From IMG/VR virus record IMGVR_UViG_3300042914_003582, positions 1 to 20,479 of that record: a stretch of DNA of 20,479 nucleotides, one strand, 5' to 3'. Both the position numbers and the translations under genes were made by a program. The DNA comes from a virus. Of the stretch, positions 1 through 7,939 are shown piece by piece (positions within the stretch are counted from its first letter, which is position 1; every line of letters starts with the position of its first letter). The notes below the pieces were generated by a model. That model did no database searches, was not told the DNA's origin, and saw only the letters and a program-made list of their open reading frames with translations.

Positions 1-1
1 C

Positions 2-1984
2 TCGGAGGTCGACGCACTGCGCCAGCAGATTGCACAGCAGAAGGACTACGAGAAGACGCTCGTCTCCGTGGCCGAGCACTCCAGCAAGCTCAAGCTCGCG
101 CAAATGGCGCAGACCGACTCGCTGCGCGACTCCGTCATCAAGCTGCAGGAGCAAAACGACGCGCTGAACCTCTCCGAGCGCGAGCTGGTGAGCCGCCAGG
201 CGCAGCTCGATCGCACCCGGGCCGACGAGCTCGACTGGCAGGCCGCCATGGAAGGCGGCAACTACCAGCTCGAGGAGCAGGCGCGGCTGCTGCGCCAGCG
301 CGCGGATCTCTCCGAGCAGGGCGTGGTGCTCAAGGAGGCCAAGGCCGCGGCCGACGAGTGGAAGAAGACCACCGACAGCATCAACGACGGCCTCACCGAC
401 GCGCTGATGCGCGCCTTCGAGTCGGGCAAGGGCTTCATGGCCGCCTTCCGCGACACCCTCGTCAACGCCTTCAAGAGCCTGGTGCTGCAGCCCACCATCA
501 AGGCCATCCTGGCGCCGGTGAGCGGGGCGCTGGGCAGCCTGTTCGGGGGCAACGCCATGGCCAGCGCGGGCGCGGCCGGCGGTGGCGGTGGCCTGGGTTC
601 GCTGCTGTCGATGGGCACCAATCTGCTGAGCGGCAGCAGCATCAGCGCCGCGGCCTCCGGCGGCGTCATCCGCCTGGGCGACTTCCTCTCCACCAGCAGC
701 AACAACACGCTGGCCGGCATCGGCGACTTCATCACCGGCAACAGCGGCATGCTGGGCTCGGGCCTGGGCATGCTGGGCAACGGGTTCATGGGCTACGGCA
801 TCAGCCGGGCCCTGAGCGGCGGCTACAGCGCCGGCAGCTGGGTCAACACGGTCGCCGGCATTGCCTCCGCGATCCCCGGCATCGGCCCGATCGCCGGCGT
901 TGTGGGCGCGCTGGTCAACCGCGCCTTCGGCCGGCGCGCCAAAGAGGCGCGCGACTCCGGCATCACGGGCAGCTTCACCGCTGGCGGGGTCGATGCCCAG
1001 GCCTTCCAGGACTGGTTCCAGAAGGGCGGCTGGTTCCGCAGCGACCGCAGCGGCACCGACCTTTCTGCGCTGGGGGCCGAAACCTCCGACGCGCTGCGCG
1101 CCGGCGCCTTCGGTGTGCTCTCGAGCACGCGCGCCTGGGCCTCCGCGCTGCAGCTGCCGGCCGATGCTCTCTCGAGCGTGACCACGCAATTCCGCGTGAA
1201 GCTCACCGGCAACGCGCAGGAGGACCAGGCCGAGCTGTCCAAGCTCTTCGAGCGCTACTCCGACGACCTGGCGGCCACCTACCAGGCGCAGCTGCGCCCC
1301 TTCCAGCGCGCAGGCGAGACGCTCAGCGGCACACTGCAGCGCCTGGCCGGCCTGCAGCTCTTCAGCCAGACCCTCAACGAGTTCGGCGGGGTGTTCAGCC
1401 GGGTGGCCAACCTGTCGGTGGACGCCAAAGAGCAGCTGATCGCCTTTGCGGGCGGCATCGACGCGCTGCTGGGCAAGACGCGCGCCTTTGTGGGCAGCTA
1501 CTACAGCGAAGCCGAGCAGGCCGGCCTGGCCGCGCGCGCCATCCAGGACCAGCTCGGCGCCCTGGGCATCACCGACGACCTGCGCAACCGCGCCGACTTC
1601 CGCGCGCTGGTCGAGTCCACCGATGTCAGCAGCGAGTCCGGACGCCAGCGCCTGGCGCAGCTGCTGGACATCGCCGCGGCTTTCGCGCCGCTGGGCCAGT
1701 ACCTCGAGGCGCAGGGCGGCTCGCTGTCGAGCGCGGCCGGCATGGCCCCGGCCTCGAGCGTGCTGCAGGACATCCTCAGCGGCCCGGCCTCCACCCAGCA
1801 GGCCACCGTCGACGGCCTGGCCGAGCTCACGCAGACCACGGCCGCCGCGGGCGATGCCACCGTCGGAGCGCTCGAGCGGCTGATCGACCGCGTGGGCCAG
1901 CTCGAGACGGCGCTGGTCAGCGCCCTGGACCGCAACGCGCGCACCATCAGCGACGCCGTGGTGATCGAGAGCAGCGGGGCCTGA
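2..1984 (+). CDS. Phage tail tape-measure-like protein, C-terminal part (5' partial)
   Basis: The frame is open to the left edge of the window, so the true start lies upstream; about 660 residues are visible. The first ~120 residues are charged and heptad-like (many E, Q, L, R), consistent with coiled coil. A segment rich in Trp/Lys/Phe follows (DALMRAFESGKGFMAAF), then long Gly/Ala/Ser-rich hydrophobic stretches (GGGGGLGSLLSMG) typical of the membrane-associated part of tape-measure proteins. In that family the protein sets tail length and helps DNA pass the inner membrane. The position just upstream of other tail genes and a tail fibre supports this. No peptidase or lysozyme motif was seen in the visible part. 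The assignment rests on composition and context, not on a catalytic signature. Confidence 0.75.
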   Translation, partial: SEVDALRQQIAQQKDYEKTLVSVAEHSSKLKLAQMAQTDSLRDSVIKLQEQNDALNLSERELVSRQAQLDRTRADELDWQAAMEGGNYQLEEQARLLRQRADLSEQGVVLKEAKAAADEWKKTTDSINDGLTDALMRAFESGKGFMAAFRDTLVNAFKSLVLQPTIKAILAPVSGALGSLFGGNAMASAGAAGGGGGLGSLLSMGTNLLSGSSISAAASGGVIRLGDFLSTSSNNTLAGIGDFITGNSGMLGSGLGMLGNGFMGYGISRALSGGYSAGSWVNTVAGIASAIPGIGPIAGVVGALVNRAFGRRAKEARDSGITGSFTAGGVDAQAFQDWFQKGGWFRSDRSGTDLSALGAETSDALRAGAFGVLSSTRAWASALQLPADALSSVTTQFRVKLTGNAQEDQAELSKLFERYSDDLAATYQAQLRPFQRAGETLSGTLQRLAGLQLFSQTLNEFGGVFSRVANLSVDAKEQLIAFAGGIDALLGKTRAFVGSYYSEAEQAGLAARAIQDQLGALGITDDLRNRADFRALVESTDVSSESGRQRLAQLLDIAAAFAPLGQYLEAQGGSLSSAAGMAPASSVLQDILSGPASTQQATVDGLAELTQTTAAAGDATVGALERLIDRVGQLETALVSALDRNARTISDAVVIESSGA

Positions 1985-1985
1985 C

Positions 1986-3458
1986 ATGCCGATCACCGAC
2001 ACCCAATTCAGCGCCTGGCTGCGCGCCGACAACCAGGCCCGCGTGCTGCTGGTCGAGGTCGAGGCGTACTCCGGCGGCAGTGTCGTCACGCGCTACCTCT
2101 CCACCCACGGGTTCGTCAGCACGCCCACCGACTCGCCAGCCAGCACGTCCTACGAGGACATCGTGCTGGAAGTGCCGCAGATCCGCTCGCAGATGGGCGA
2201 GCAGCTGCGCGGGCGCAGCCTGGTCAGCTACGGCGACATCGACATCGACAACTCCAGCGGCGTGCGCGACAGCTGGCTGACCGACGCCTGGGACGGCCGG
2301 CCCGTTCGCCTGTACATCGGCGACCCGTCCTGGGCGAAGTCGGATTTCAGGCTCGTCTTCAGCGGCGCCATCCAGGACATCCAGGCCAGGGACAGCGCCA
2401 CCCTCACGCTGCGCGTGCGCGACCGGCAGCACCTGCTGAACGTGCCGGCCTGCACCACCCTCATCGGCGGCACCGACAGCACCAAGGACGCCCGGCGGCC
2501 GATCTGCTACGGCGAGTGCAAGAACGTGCGCCCGGTGCTGATCGACAGCGCCACGCGCACCTATGCCGTGCACGACGGCCAGATCGAGGCCATCGACGCG
2601 GTGTACGTCGGCGGAGCGGCCACGGCCGCCTACACCGCCAACTTGACGCTGGGCACCATCACGCTCACCGCGGCCCTCACCGGCACGCTCACCGCTGACG
2701 TGCGCGGCAGCAAGACCGGCGGCACCTACGTCAACACCGCGGCCAACGTGCTGCAGCGTCTGGTGACCGAGCGCACCACGCTCACCGCCAGCGACATCGA
2801 CAGCGCCAGCATCAGCGCGCTCAACACCACCATCGGTGCCGTCGTCGGGCTGTACGTCAACGGCGACAGCACCACCGTGCTGCAGGCCCTGGACACCTTG
2901 CTGGCCGGCATCGGCTGCTACTACGCAATCGGCCGCGACGGCAAGCTCACCGTCGGGCAGTTCGCCGTGCCGTCGGGCGCGCCGGTGGTGACGCTGGACG
3001 CAGACGATGTCGAGGAGAACAGCGTCGAGCTGGTGCGCCGCATCCTGCCGGCCCAGAGCATCCGGCTGGGCTACGCGCGCTTCTGGGACACCAGCACCAA
3101 CGGAGCCACCACGCTCACCGAGGCGCAGCGCGAGCGCCTGGCACAGCCGTACCTGGTGGCCAAGGCCACCAACACCCTGGCGGGGCACCTGCTGGCTGTT
3201 GACGAGGATCTGCAGCCCACGTGCCTGGTCTCGAGCGCGGCCGCGAGCACCGAGGCGGGCCGCCAGGCCGCGCTGTACGGGCAGCTGCGCTACGTCTATC
3301 GCCTTGCCGGGTTCACTGCGGCGCAGCAGGTCAAGCTGGGCGACGTCGTGGCGCTCAGCCTGGGCCGCTTCGGCCTGATCAGCGCCACCCTGGTGCGCGT
3401 GGTGGGCCTGCGCGAAAGCCTCACCGGCGGCCGCATCGAGCTGGAGGTGTTCCGCTAA
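1986..3458 (+). CDS. Phage tail protein, putative distal tail/baseplate component
   Basis: A 490-residue protein starting one base after the preceding stop. The N-terminal ~150 residues are beta-rich, with EVPQIRSQMGEQLRGRSLVSYGDIDIDN followed by DGRPVRLYIGDPSW split here only for description; the middle contains a short Cys pair (CYGECKNV, near residue 178) and the C-terminal ~140 residues carry a Gln/Lys-rich loop and a regular beta pattern. It resembles the conserved 'hypothetical tail protein' that follows the tape measure in many siphophages of proteobacteria. By position it probably builds the tail tip or hub near the tape-measure end. No enzyme motif is visible. The next gene starts inside its stop codon (TAATG), suggesting translational coupling. 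Confidence 0.65.
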   Translation: MPITDTQFSAWLRADNQARVLLVEVEAYSGGSVVTRYLSTHGFVSTPTDSPASTSYEDIVLEVPQIRSQMGEQLRGRSLVSYGDIDIDNSSGVRDSWLTDAWDGRPVRLYIGDPSWAKSDFRLVFSGAIQDIQARDSATLTLRVRDRQHLLNVPACTTLIGGTDSTKDARRPICYGECKNVRPVLIDSATRTYAVHDGQIEAIDAVYVGGAATAAYTANLTLGTITLTAALTGTLTADVRGSKTGGTYVNTAANVLQRLVTERTTLTASDIDSASISALNTTIGAVVGLYVNGDSTTVLQALDTLLAGIGCYYAIGRDGKLTVGQFAVPSGAPVVTLDADDVEENSVELVRRILPAQSIRLGYARFWDTSTNGATTLTEAQRERLAQPYLVAKATNTLAGHLLAVDEDLQPTCLVSSAAASTEAGRQAALYGQLRYVYRLAGFTAAQQVKLGDVVALSLGRFGLISATLVRVVGLRESLTGGRIELEVFR

Positions 3459-4294
3459 TGCCCAACCTTCGAGTGCTCAGCACCAACGTGGTCGACGCTG
3501 CCACGCTCAGCAGCAGCGACTTCACCGCCACCCTGCCCGTGACCAACCTGCAGGTGGAGGGCCGCGCGCGCGTGGCGCGCACGGCAAACGCCACCGGTAC
3601 CAAGACGATCAACGGCAACTTCGCGGGCAGCACGCTGTGCAGCGCGCTGGTGCTCTACGGCCACAACCTGAGCGGCACGGCCACGTGGCGCCTGCGCCTG
3701 TACAACGGCGCGAACCAGACCGGCAGCGTGGTCTACGACAGCACGACGCTCACGCCGCAGACGGTGGTGGGCTGGGGCGCGTTCCAGTGGGGTGCTGAGC
3801 CCTGGGGCAGCTACATCTTCCGCGACTGGGAGCAGCCCTTCTACTCGCTCTTCTTCGCCGAGGTCTACGCGGTGAGCTTCCGCCTGGAGATCACCGACAC
3901 CGGCAACCCGAGCGGGTACCTGCAGGCCAGCCGCCTCATCATGGGCCGCTACCTCACGCCCTACTTCAATGCCGCCTACGGCCTGGCGCTGACCTGGGAC
4001 ACCAACAGCGTACAGCGCCGCACCCTCGGCGGCAGCGTGCGCACCGATCGGCGAGCGACTTTCCGGCGCCTGGCCTTCGACCTCGAAACCCTGGACGCCG
4101 GCGAGCGCGCCCTGTGGCTGGACCTGGCGCGCAGCGCGTCGCTGCACCGCGAGATGTTCGTGAGCATCTACCCGGGCGTCGGCGGCGAGCTCGAGCGCGA
4201 CCACAGCCTGCTATGCAAGTTCAGCCAGGCCCCCGGATCCAGCCTTCCAGTGCCCGAGCGCTGGAGCATGAAACTCGAATTCATTGAGGTGTAA
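3458..4294 (+). CDS. Phage tail protein of unknown exact role
   Basis: A 278-residue protein. I chose the ATG at 3458, which overlaps the previous stop by one base, although the frame is open for another 79 codons upstream inside the preceding gene. The middle has a jelly-roll-like pattern of alternating hydrophobic and Thr/Ser/Gly residues with several Trp (WGAFQWGAEPWGSY, residues ~105-120), which could be a carbohydrate-binding or tail-tip beta domain. The C-terminal half is more charged and ends in SMKLEFIEV, a beta-strand ending common among tail-tip proteins. It sits between a tail-hub-like gene and the fibre gene, so it is probably a minor tail protein or fibre adaptor; that role is inferred from position. 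Confidence 0.6.
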   Translation: MPNLRVLSTNVVDAATLSSSDFTATLPVTNLQVEGRARVARTANATGTKTINGNFAGSTLCSALVLYGHNLSGTATWRLRLYNGANQTGSVVYDSTTLTPQTVVGWGAFQWGAEPWGSYIFRDWEQPFYSLFFAEVYAVSFRLEITDTGNPSGYLQASRLIMGRYLTPYFNAAYGLALTWDTNSVQRRTLGGSVRTDRRATFRRLAFDLETLDAGERALWLDLARSASLHREMFVSIYPGVGGELERDHSLLCKFSQAPGSSLPVPERWSMKLEFIEV

Positions 4295-4296
4295 CC

Positions 4297-5253
4297 ATGG
4301 CAAGCCTTGCCCCTTATGCAGTCACCCTTGGCGCCACCGATTACCCGACCAAATACGCCGGGCTGCTCTCGTATATCGAGCCCTATCTGACGAATCTGGA
4401 GTCGTTTTCGTTCTCGGGTGGTAACGCGACCTTCGGATCGTCGCTGACGGGCGCAGACGGGCTCGGCATCGGATCCAGCCTGAACTTCACGGTAGCGGAG
4501 GGCAGCGGCAGCTCGTACCTGAACCTTTTTCGGCAGACCAGCACCGCTGCGACCATTCTGGCCAACGGGTACAAACGCAGCGCCACAGCGGGGGGCTTTG
4601 CCAGCAGCACCGGCTCCTCTTGGGCAAAGACCGCAATCGGCCTGGGCGTCAACACGGGCGCGATCAGCTTTTACGCGGACGCCGCGGCGACTGTTGCCAA
4701 TGGCACCGACGCGACACCGACCGAGCGCGTGCGCTTCGCGTCCGGCGGGGAGGCGTACTTCATCGGCGTGGGCACGACTGCATCCGCTGCCAACGTCTTC
4801 ATGAACAACGCCAGCAGCCCGGTCAATCAACTGCTGCGCTCGACCTCGTCGCTGCGGTACAAAACCGACATTGAGCCGATCGACCGCCAGCACGTGCGCG
4901 CCGCTATCGCCGGCCTGCGCCCAATCTGGTATCGGTCGAAGGCCGAGGCGGATCGGAAGGACTGGTCGTGGTACGGCCTGATCGCTGAGGAAGTTGCGGA
5001 AGTCGAGCCGCGCCTCGTGCACTGGTCGTACGCGGAAGAAGACTACGACGACGTGCAAGTGAGCGCGATTGTCGAGCGCCCGGACGAGGATGGAAAGATC
5101 GTCTCCGTGGTAGAGCAGGTGACCGAGCGCCGCCTCAAGGATGGCGCAAAGCTGCGGCCAGACGGCGTCCAGTACGAGCGGCTCGCGGTACTGCTGCTGG
5201 CCGAGGTCCAGGCCCTGCGCGAGCGCGTCGCTACCCTGGAGGCCGCCAAGTGA
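4297..5253 (+). CDS. Tail fibre/spike with C-terminal S74 intramolecular chaperone domain
   Basis: A 318-residue protein. Residues 1-180 are low in charge and rich in Gly, Ser, Thr and Ala, as in trimeric beta-structured fibres. From about residue 182 the sequence changes to SSLRYKTDIEPI, the signature of the peptidase S74 (intramolecular chaperone auto-processing) domain. S184 and K189 match the family Ser...Lys dyad at +5 spacing, so the C-terminal ~135 residues should trimerise the fibre and then be cut off. The end (LLAEVQALRERVATLEAAK) is a coiled coil, usual for this domain. The fibre is expected to bind the host surface. Third codon positions are less GC-biased than in neighbouring genes, suggesting the gene was exchanged as a host-range cassette. 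Confidence 0.85.
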   Translation: MASLAPYAVTLGATDYPTKYAGLLSYIEPYLTNLESFSFSGGNATFGSSLTGADGLGIGSSLNFTVAEGSGSSYLNLFRQTSTAATILANGYKRSATAGGFASSTGSSWAKTAIGLGVNTGAISFYADAAATVANGTDATPTERVRFASGGEAYFIGVGTTASAANVFMNNASSPVNQLLRSTSSLRYKTDIEPIDRQHVRAAIAGLRPIWYRSKAEADRKDWSWYGLIAEEVAEVEPRLVHWSYAEEDYDDVQVSAIVERPDEDGKIVSVVEQVTERRLKDGAKLRPDGVQYERLAVLLLAEVQALRERVATLEAAK

Positions 5254-5567
5254 TGCCGCCCGACATCCCTGCTGACAAGGCCAACCACTACACCTACGGT
5301 GCGGCGATCAGCATCGTGGCATTCGCAGCCGCGCTGCTGATGGGCCTCGGCGCTGCAGTTGCATCGCAGCTGGCCGTGTGCGTAACGGCCAGCGCCGGCG
5401 TCGGCAAGGAGGCGCACGACGCATGGATCAACCGGCGCACAACGGGCGAATGGCGCCGAGGCCCGCATATCGTCGATCCTTTCGACGCCGTCTGGACCGC
5501 GGCAGGCGCGCTCCCGTTGGCCGTGGGGGTACATCTCCCGGAGGTGCTGCGGAGGCTCTCCACATGA
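5253..5567 (+). CDS. Small membrane protein of the lysis module (holin candidate 1)
   Basis: A 104-residue protein. The ATG at 5253 overlaps the fibre stop by one base (TGATG); a GTG directly before it is an alternative. It begins with ADKANHYTYGAAIS, a pattern seen in small phage membrane proteins, followed by a strong transmembrane segment (residues ~17-48) and a second hydrophobic stretch near residues 79-94, with a basic loop between (WINRRTTGEWRRG). It is the first of three consecutive small membrane proteins before two cell-wall hydrolases, which points to lysis. Whether it is a holin, an antiholin or an accessory protein cannot be decided from sequence. The next gene starts at an ATGA overlap. 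Confidence 0.65.
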   Translation: MPPDIPADKANHYTYGAAISIVAFAAALLMGLGAAVASQLAVCVTASAGVGKEAHDAWINRRTTGEWRRGPHIVDPFDAVWTAAGALPLAVGVHLPEVLRRLST

Positions 5568-5878
5568 GCCCGGACAGTCTCGACGCCTGGTTGGCCAAGC
5601 TCGCCGGCGTGGCCGGTGCATTCGCGTCGCTGGCCTTCCTGCGAGGCTCATGGAGCGAGCGGCTGACCATGGCGGTGGGCGGGTCCATCGTCAGCTACTA
5701 CGCGTCGCCGTGGATGTCTGCGGTCACCGGGCTGCCGGCGGGCCTATGCGGCTTCCTCCTGGGCCTGTTCGGCATGGCGGTATGCGCGAAGGTGTGGGAG
5801 GCCATCCAGGCCACCCCGATCTCCGAAGCCTGGACCGCGCTCATCGATGCGGCCCGCCGGCGCCTTGGAGGCGGCTGA
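5564..5878 (+). CDS. Small membrane protein, putative holin (candidate 2)
   Basis: A 104-residue protein starting at an ATGA overlap with the previous gene. Three hydrophobic segments can be seen at roughly residues 10-27, 33-52 and 57-78 (GLCGFLLGLFGMAVCAKVW), with a short C-terminal tail containing RRR. The pattern AVGGSIVSYYASPW is similar to proteins found in the holin position of many proteobacterial phages. Holins are inner-membrane proteins that open pores at a timed moment so that endolysin or membrane collapse can act. Of the three membrane proteins here this one and the next look most like three-helix holins. The next gene starts within the stop (TGATG). Confidence 0.65.
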   Translation: MSPDSLDAWLAKLAGVAGAFASLAFLRGSWSERLTMAVGGSIVSYYASPWMSAVTGLPAGLCGFLLGLFGMAVCAKVWEAIQATPISEAWTALIDAARRRLGGG

Positions 5879-6162
5879 TGGAGCAGCTCGAGCTCGTCGT
5901 CACTGTCGTGGCGCTGGTGGCGCTTGCCACGCTGGCCACGCTGGCCGTGTTCAGCCCGGCCTACAGCGACACCACCGTGCAGCGAATTGCTCTGGCCGGC
6001 ATTGCCATCGGTGCGCTGGGCGTGGCCTGGTGGTGCTGGCAGGCAAACGACGCGCCGGGGCCGGTGGTGGTCCTGAGCGTGTCGGCATCACTCTTCGGCG
6101 CCGAAACGGGCCGGAAGATCTGGTCCAAGCGCCGCCGGGGCCGCTGGACGGCCCAGCACTAG
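5878..6162 (+). CDS. Small membrane protein, putative holin or antiholin (candidate 3)
   Basis: A 94-residue protein with the ATG overlapping the previous stop by one base. Hydrophobic segments lie at about residues 5-26, 36-54 and 61-73, followed by a strongly basic tail (KIWSKRRRGRWTAQH), which predicts a cytoplasmic C-terminus. Small size, three possible membrane spans and a positively charged end are the general features of phage holins. It lies 13 bases upstream of the M15 endopeptidase gene, whose AGGAG ribosome site begins within this gene's stop codon. Having three such proteins in a row suggests holin plus regulators of lysis timing, but the division of labour is unknown. Confidence 0.6.
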   Translation: MEQLELVVTVVALVALATLATLAVFSPAYSDTTVQRIALAGIAIGALGVAWWCWQANDAPGPVVVLSVSASLFGAETGRKIWSKRRRGRWTAQH

Positions 6163-6175
6163 GAGCGCTCACCCC

Positions 6176-6643
6176 ATGACCTTCCTGCTCAGCGCGCGCT
6201 CCGAGCGTGCCCTCCAGGGCGTCCACCCGGACCTCGTGCGCGTGGTGCGCCGGGCCATCCAGCTCACCGCCGTGGACTTCGGCGTGGTCGAGGGCCTGCG
6301 CACCCAGGCGCGCCAGGCCGAGCTCGTCAAGAGCGGAGCCAGCCAGACGATGGCCAGCCGGCACCTGACCGGCCACGCGGTGGACCTGATGGCCTACATC
6401 GGCGACCGCGCCTCCTGGGAGCTGCCGCTGTACGACGACATCGCCGATGCCATGCGCGCCGCGGCCAAGGAGCTGCAGGTGCCCGTGCGCTGGGGCGCCG
6501 CCTGGTCGGTGAACGACATCCGCGGGTGGTACGGGACCATGGAGTCCGCGCTGCACAGCTACGTGGACGCCTGCCGCAAGGCCGGCGGGCGGCCCTTCCT
6601 GGACGGCCCGCACTTCGAGCTGCCGGCTGCCCAGTACGCATAG
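6176..6643 (+). CDS. M15-type peptidase, putative endolysin (L-Ala-D-Glu or D,D-peptidase)
   Basis: A 155-residue protein with the M15 zinc-peptidase signature SRHLTGHAVDL at residues 61-71. H63 and D70 should be zinc ligands, and DGPHFEL (143-149) gives the third ligand H146 with D143 as likely catalytic base. Length fits the compact single-domain peptidases used as endolysins by T5-like and many proteobacterial phages, which cut the peptide stems of peptidoglycan. No signal peptide is visible, so release would depend on a holin. AGGAG lies 10 bases before the ATG. It is followed by a second wall hydrolase of a different class, which is less usual. Confidence 0.88.
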   Translation: MTFLLSARSERALQGVHPDLVRVVRRAIQLTAVDFGVVEGLRTQARQAELVKSGASQTMASRHLTGHAVDLMAYIGDRASWELPLYDDIADAMRAAAKELQVPVRWGAAWSVNDIRGWYGTMESALHSYVDACRKAGGRPFLDGPHFELPAAQYA

Positions 6644-6656
6644 CACAGGAGCCCCC

Positions 6657-7274
6657 ATGCTCACCGTCACGCACCTGCAGGCAGCCGGCATTGCGCCGGC
6701 ACAGGCTGAGACGTTCCTGGCGCCCCTGAGCGCCGCCTGCGCGCGGTTCGGGATCAGCACCGCAGACCGCCTGGCCGCCTTCATCGCCCAGTGCGCCGTG
6801 GAGTCCGGCCGGTTCACCGCGCTCGAGGAGAATCTCAACTACAGCACGCCCGAGCGAATCCGTGCCGTCTTCCCCGCCCGGGTGCAGACACAGGCCGACG
6901 CGCAGGCCCTGGTGCGCAACCCGCAGGGGCTGGCCAATCGGGTCTACGCCGGGCGCAACGGCAACGGCGACGCCCTCAGTGGCGACGGCTGGCGGTTTCG
7001 GGGCAGGGGGCTCATCCAGCTCACCGGCAAGGCCAACTACGCCGAAGCCGCCACCGGCCTGGCGCTGCCGCTCGTCACGAACCCCGACCTGGCCGCGCAG
7101 CCCGAAGGCGCCTGCATGACGGCGGCCTGGTACTGGCACGCGCGCAAGCTCAACCTGCTGGCCGACGCCCAGCAGTGGGACTCGATCACCCGCCAGGTGA
7201 ACGGGCCCGCCATGCTGCACGCCGCCGAGCGCAAGGCCATCACGCTCACGCTGCGGGAGGCGTTGGCCGCATGA
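6657..7274 (+). CDS. GH19-family endolysin (chitinase-like muramidase)
   Basis: A 205-residue protein with the hallmarks of glycoside hydrolase family 19 lysozymes. AVESGRF (47-53) carries the probable catalytic Glu E49, LEENLNYS (56-63) the second acid E57/E58, and GRGLIQLTGKANY (116-128) plus VNGP (181-184) line the substrate cleft. Phage members cut the glycan strands of peptidoglycan. There is no signal peptide. The start is preceded by AGGAG seven bases upstream. The ATG of Rz overlaps its stop (ATGA), placing it in one transcript with the spanins. Together with the M15 peptidase it would attack both the peptide and the sugar parts of the wall. Confidence 0.9.
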   Translation: MLTVTHLQAAGIAPAQAETFLAPLSAACARFGISTADRLAAFIAQCAVESGRFTALEENLNYSTPERIRAVFPARVQTQADAQALVRNPQGLANRVYAGRNGNGDALSGDGWRFRGRGLIQLTGKANYAEAATGLALPLVTNPDLAAQPEGACMTAAWYWHARKLNLLADAQQWDSITRQVNGPAMLHAAERKAITLTLREALAA

Positions 7275-7696
7275 ACCTGTACGCCGCCCTGGCCGCGCTG
7301 CTGGTGCTCGGCACGAGCTGGGCCGGCAGCCTCTGGTGGGCCTACGAACGAGGCCGCGACGCCGAGCTCGCTACCCAGGTGCGCGAGCACCAGGTCGCCG
7401 CGGCGGCCACCCAGGCGGCGGCCAGTGCGGCGGCCGCAGCGGTGGCCAAGATCAAGGTGCAACACAAGACCGTGCAGCAGGAGGTGCAGCGTGAAGTGCA
7501 GGAGCGTGTCGTCTATCGTGATCCTGGCTGCAGCCACAGCCCTGACCAGCTGCAGCGCATCAATGCCGCGCTCACCGGAGCCCCCCGGCCCGAGCCCGCT
7601 GGTCGTGGCCTCCTGCCCAGAGCTGACGCCTTTGGCGGACTCCAGCTTCGGCGCGACGACGCTGAAGCTCCTCGAGGTGGCGGGGCAGTACCGTGA
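7271..7696 (+). CDS. Rz-like inner-membrane spanin
   Basis: A 141-residue protein starting at an ATGA overlap with the GH19 gene. A single N-terminal transmembrane segment (residues ~4-23, ALLVLGTSWAGSLWW) is followed by an Ala/Gln-rich region (30-85) expected to form a periplasmic coiled coil. This is the i-spanin layout. Rz proteins pair with the outer-membrane lipoprotein Rz1 to fuse the two membranes as the last step of lysis. The Rz1 reading frame lies inside this gene in another frame. The C-terminal ~35 residues overlap Rz1 and have a less regular, Arg/Gly/Pro-rich composition, as expected when two frames share DNA. Confidence 0.85.
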   Translation: MNLYAALAALLVLGTSWAGSLWWAYERGRDAELATQVREHQVAAAATQAAASAAAAAVAKIKVQHKTVQQEVQREVQERVVYRDPGCSHSPDQLQRINAALTGAPRPEPAGRGLLPRADAFGGLQLRRDDAEAPRGGGAVP

Positions 7697-7727
7697 GTGC
7701 AGGGCGGCGGCGCTGGGTCAGCGTTGA
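7491..7727 (+). CDS. Rz1-like outer-membrane spanin lipoprotein, nested in Rz
   Basis: A 78-residue protein in a different frame from Rz. I chose the GTG at 7491 because AGGAGGT lies five bases before it and because it gives a proper lipoprotein signal: short charged start (KCR), hydrophobic core (SSIVILAAATA) and lipobox LTSC with acylated Cys at residue 21. The mature part begins SASMPRSPEPPGP, the Pro-rich stretch typical of Rz1. It starts inside Rz and runs 31 bases past its end, the 'overlapped' class of spanin pair. Upstream ATGs in the same frame would give a long basic leader and are less likely. Confidence 0.85.
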   Translation: MKCRSVSSIVILAAATALTSCSASMPRSPEPPGPSPLVVASCPELTPLADSSFGATTLKLLEVAGQYRECRAAALGQR

Positions 7728-7939
7728 CAGCTCGAGCGTAGTTTCCCGCGTAGGTTTTCAGGCGGGCCCTCGATTTTCCCTCGTGCAGTTACTGCGCCAT
7801 CATCGGCGTGTGCGCCCTCGGAGAATCGCGCTCTACCTCGGTGGAGCCCTGCTCTGACTGCCCGTCCGGGCCCATGTTTCCCCGCCTTTGCTTGGGTTTT
7901 CAGCGTAACATTTGCGGAGCTTTTCAACCGGCGTAACTT
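7728..7939 (+). other. Noncoding region between lysis and integrase genes, probable attP
   Basis: 212 bases with no convincing gene. It lies between the last lysis gene and the integrase, where attP is expected in the free form of such a phage. It is less GC-rich than its surroundings, with T-runs (GATTTTCCC, GGTTTTCAG). The 9-mer GGTTTTCAG occurs at 7753-7761 and 7895-7903, and a 13-base repeat begins at 7903. These could be integrase arm or core sites, but the crossover core cannot be named without the host site. I saw no tRNA 3' end in it, and no strong terminator. Confidence 0.5.

Noticed and set aside
358-2280. A 640-codon open frame overlapping the tape-measure gene
   Set aside because: It is Arg/Gly/His/Pro-rich shadow coding caused by high GC content and crosses two well-supported genes.
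1947-3188. A 413-codon open frame on the minus strand opposite the tail gene
   Set aside because: Its composition is dominated by Gly, Val, Ala, Asp and Arg without a family pattern; the plus frame has clear protein character and coupled neighbours.
4297-5253. A diversity-generating retroelement acting on the tail fibre
   Set aside because: No reverse transcriptase or template repeat of the fibre end was seen in the window.
7728-7939. A tRNA end as the attachment site
   Set aside because: I looked on both strands for a T-arm and CCA-type end and saw no convincing one.
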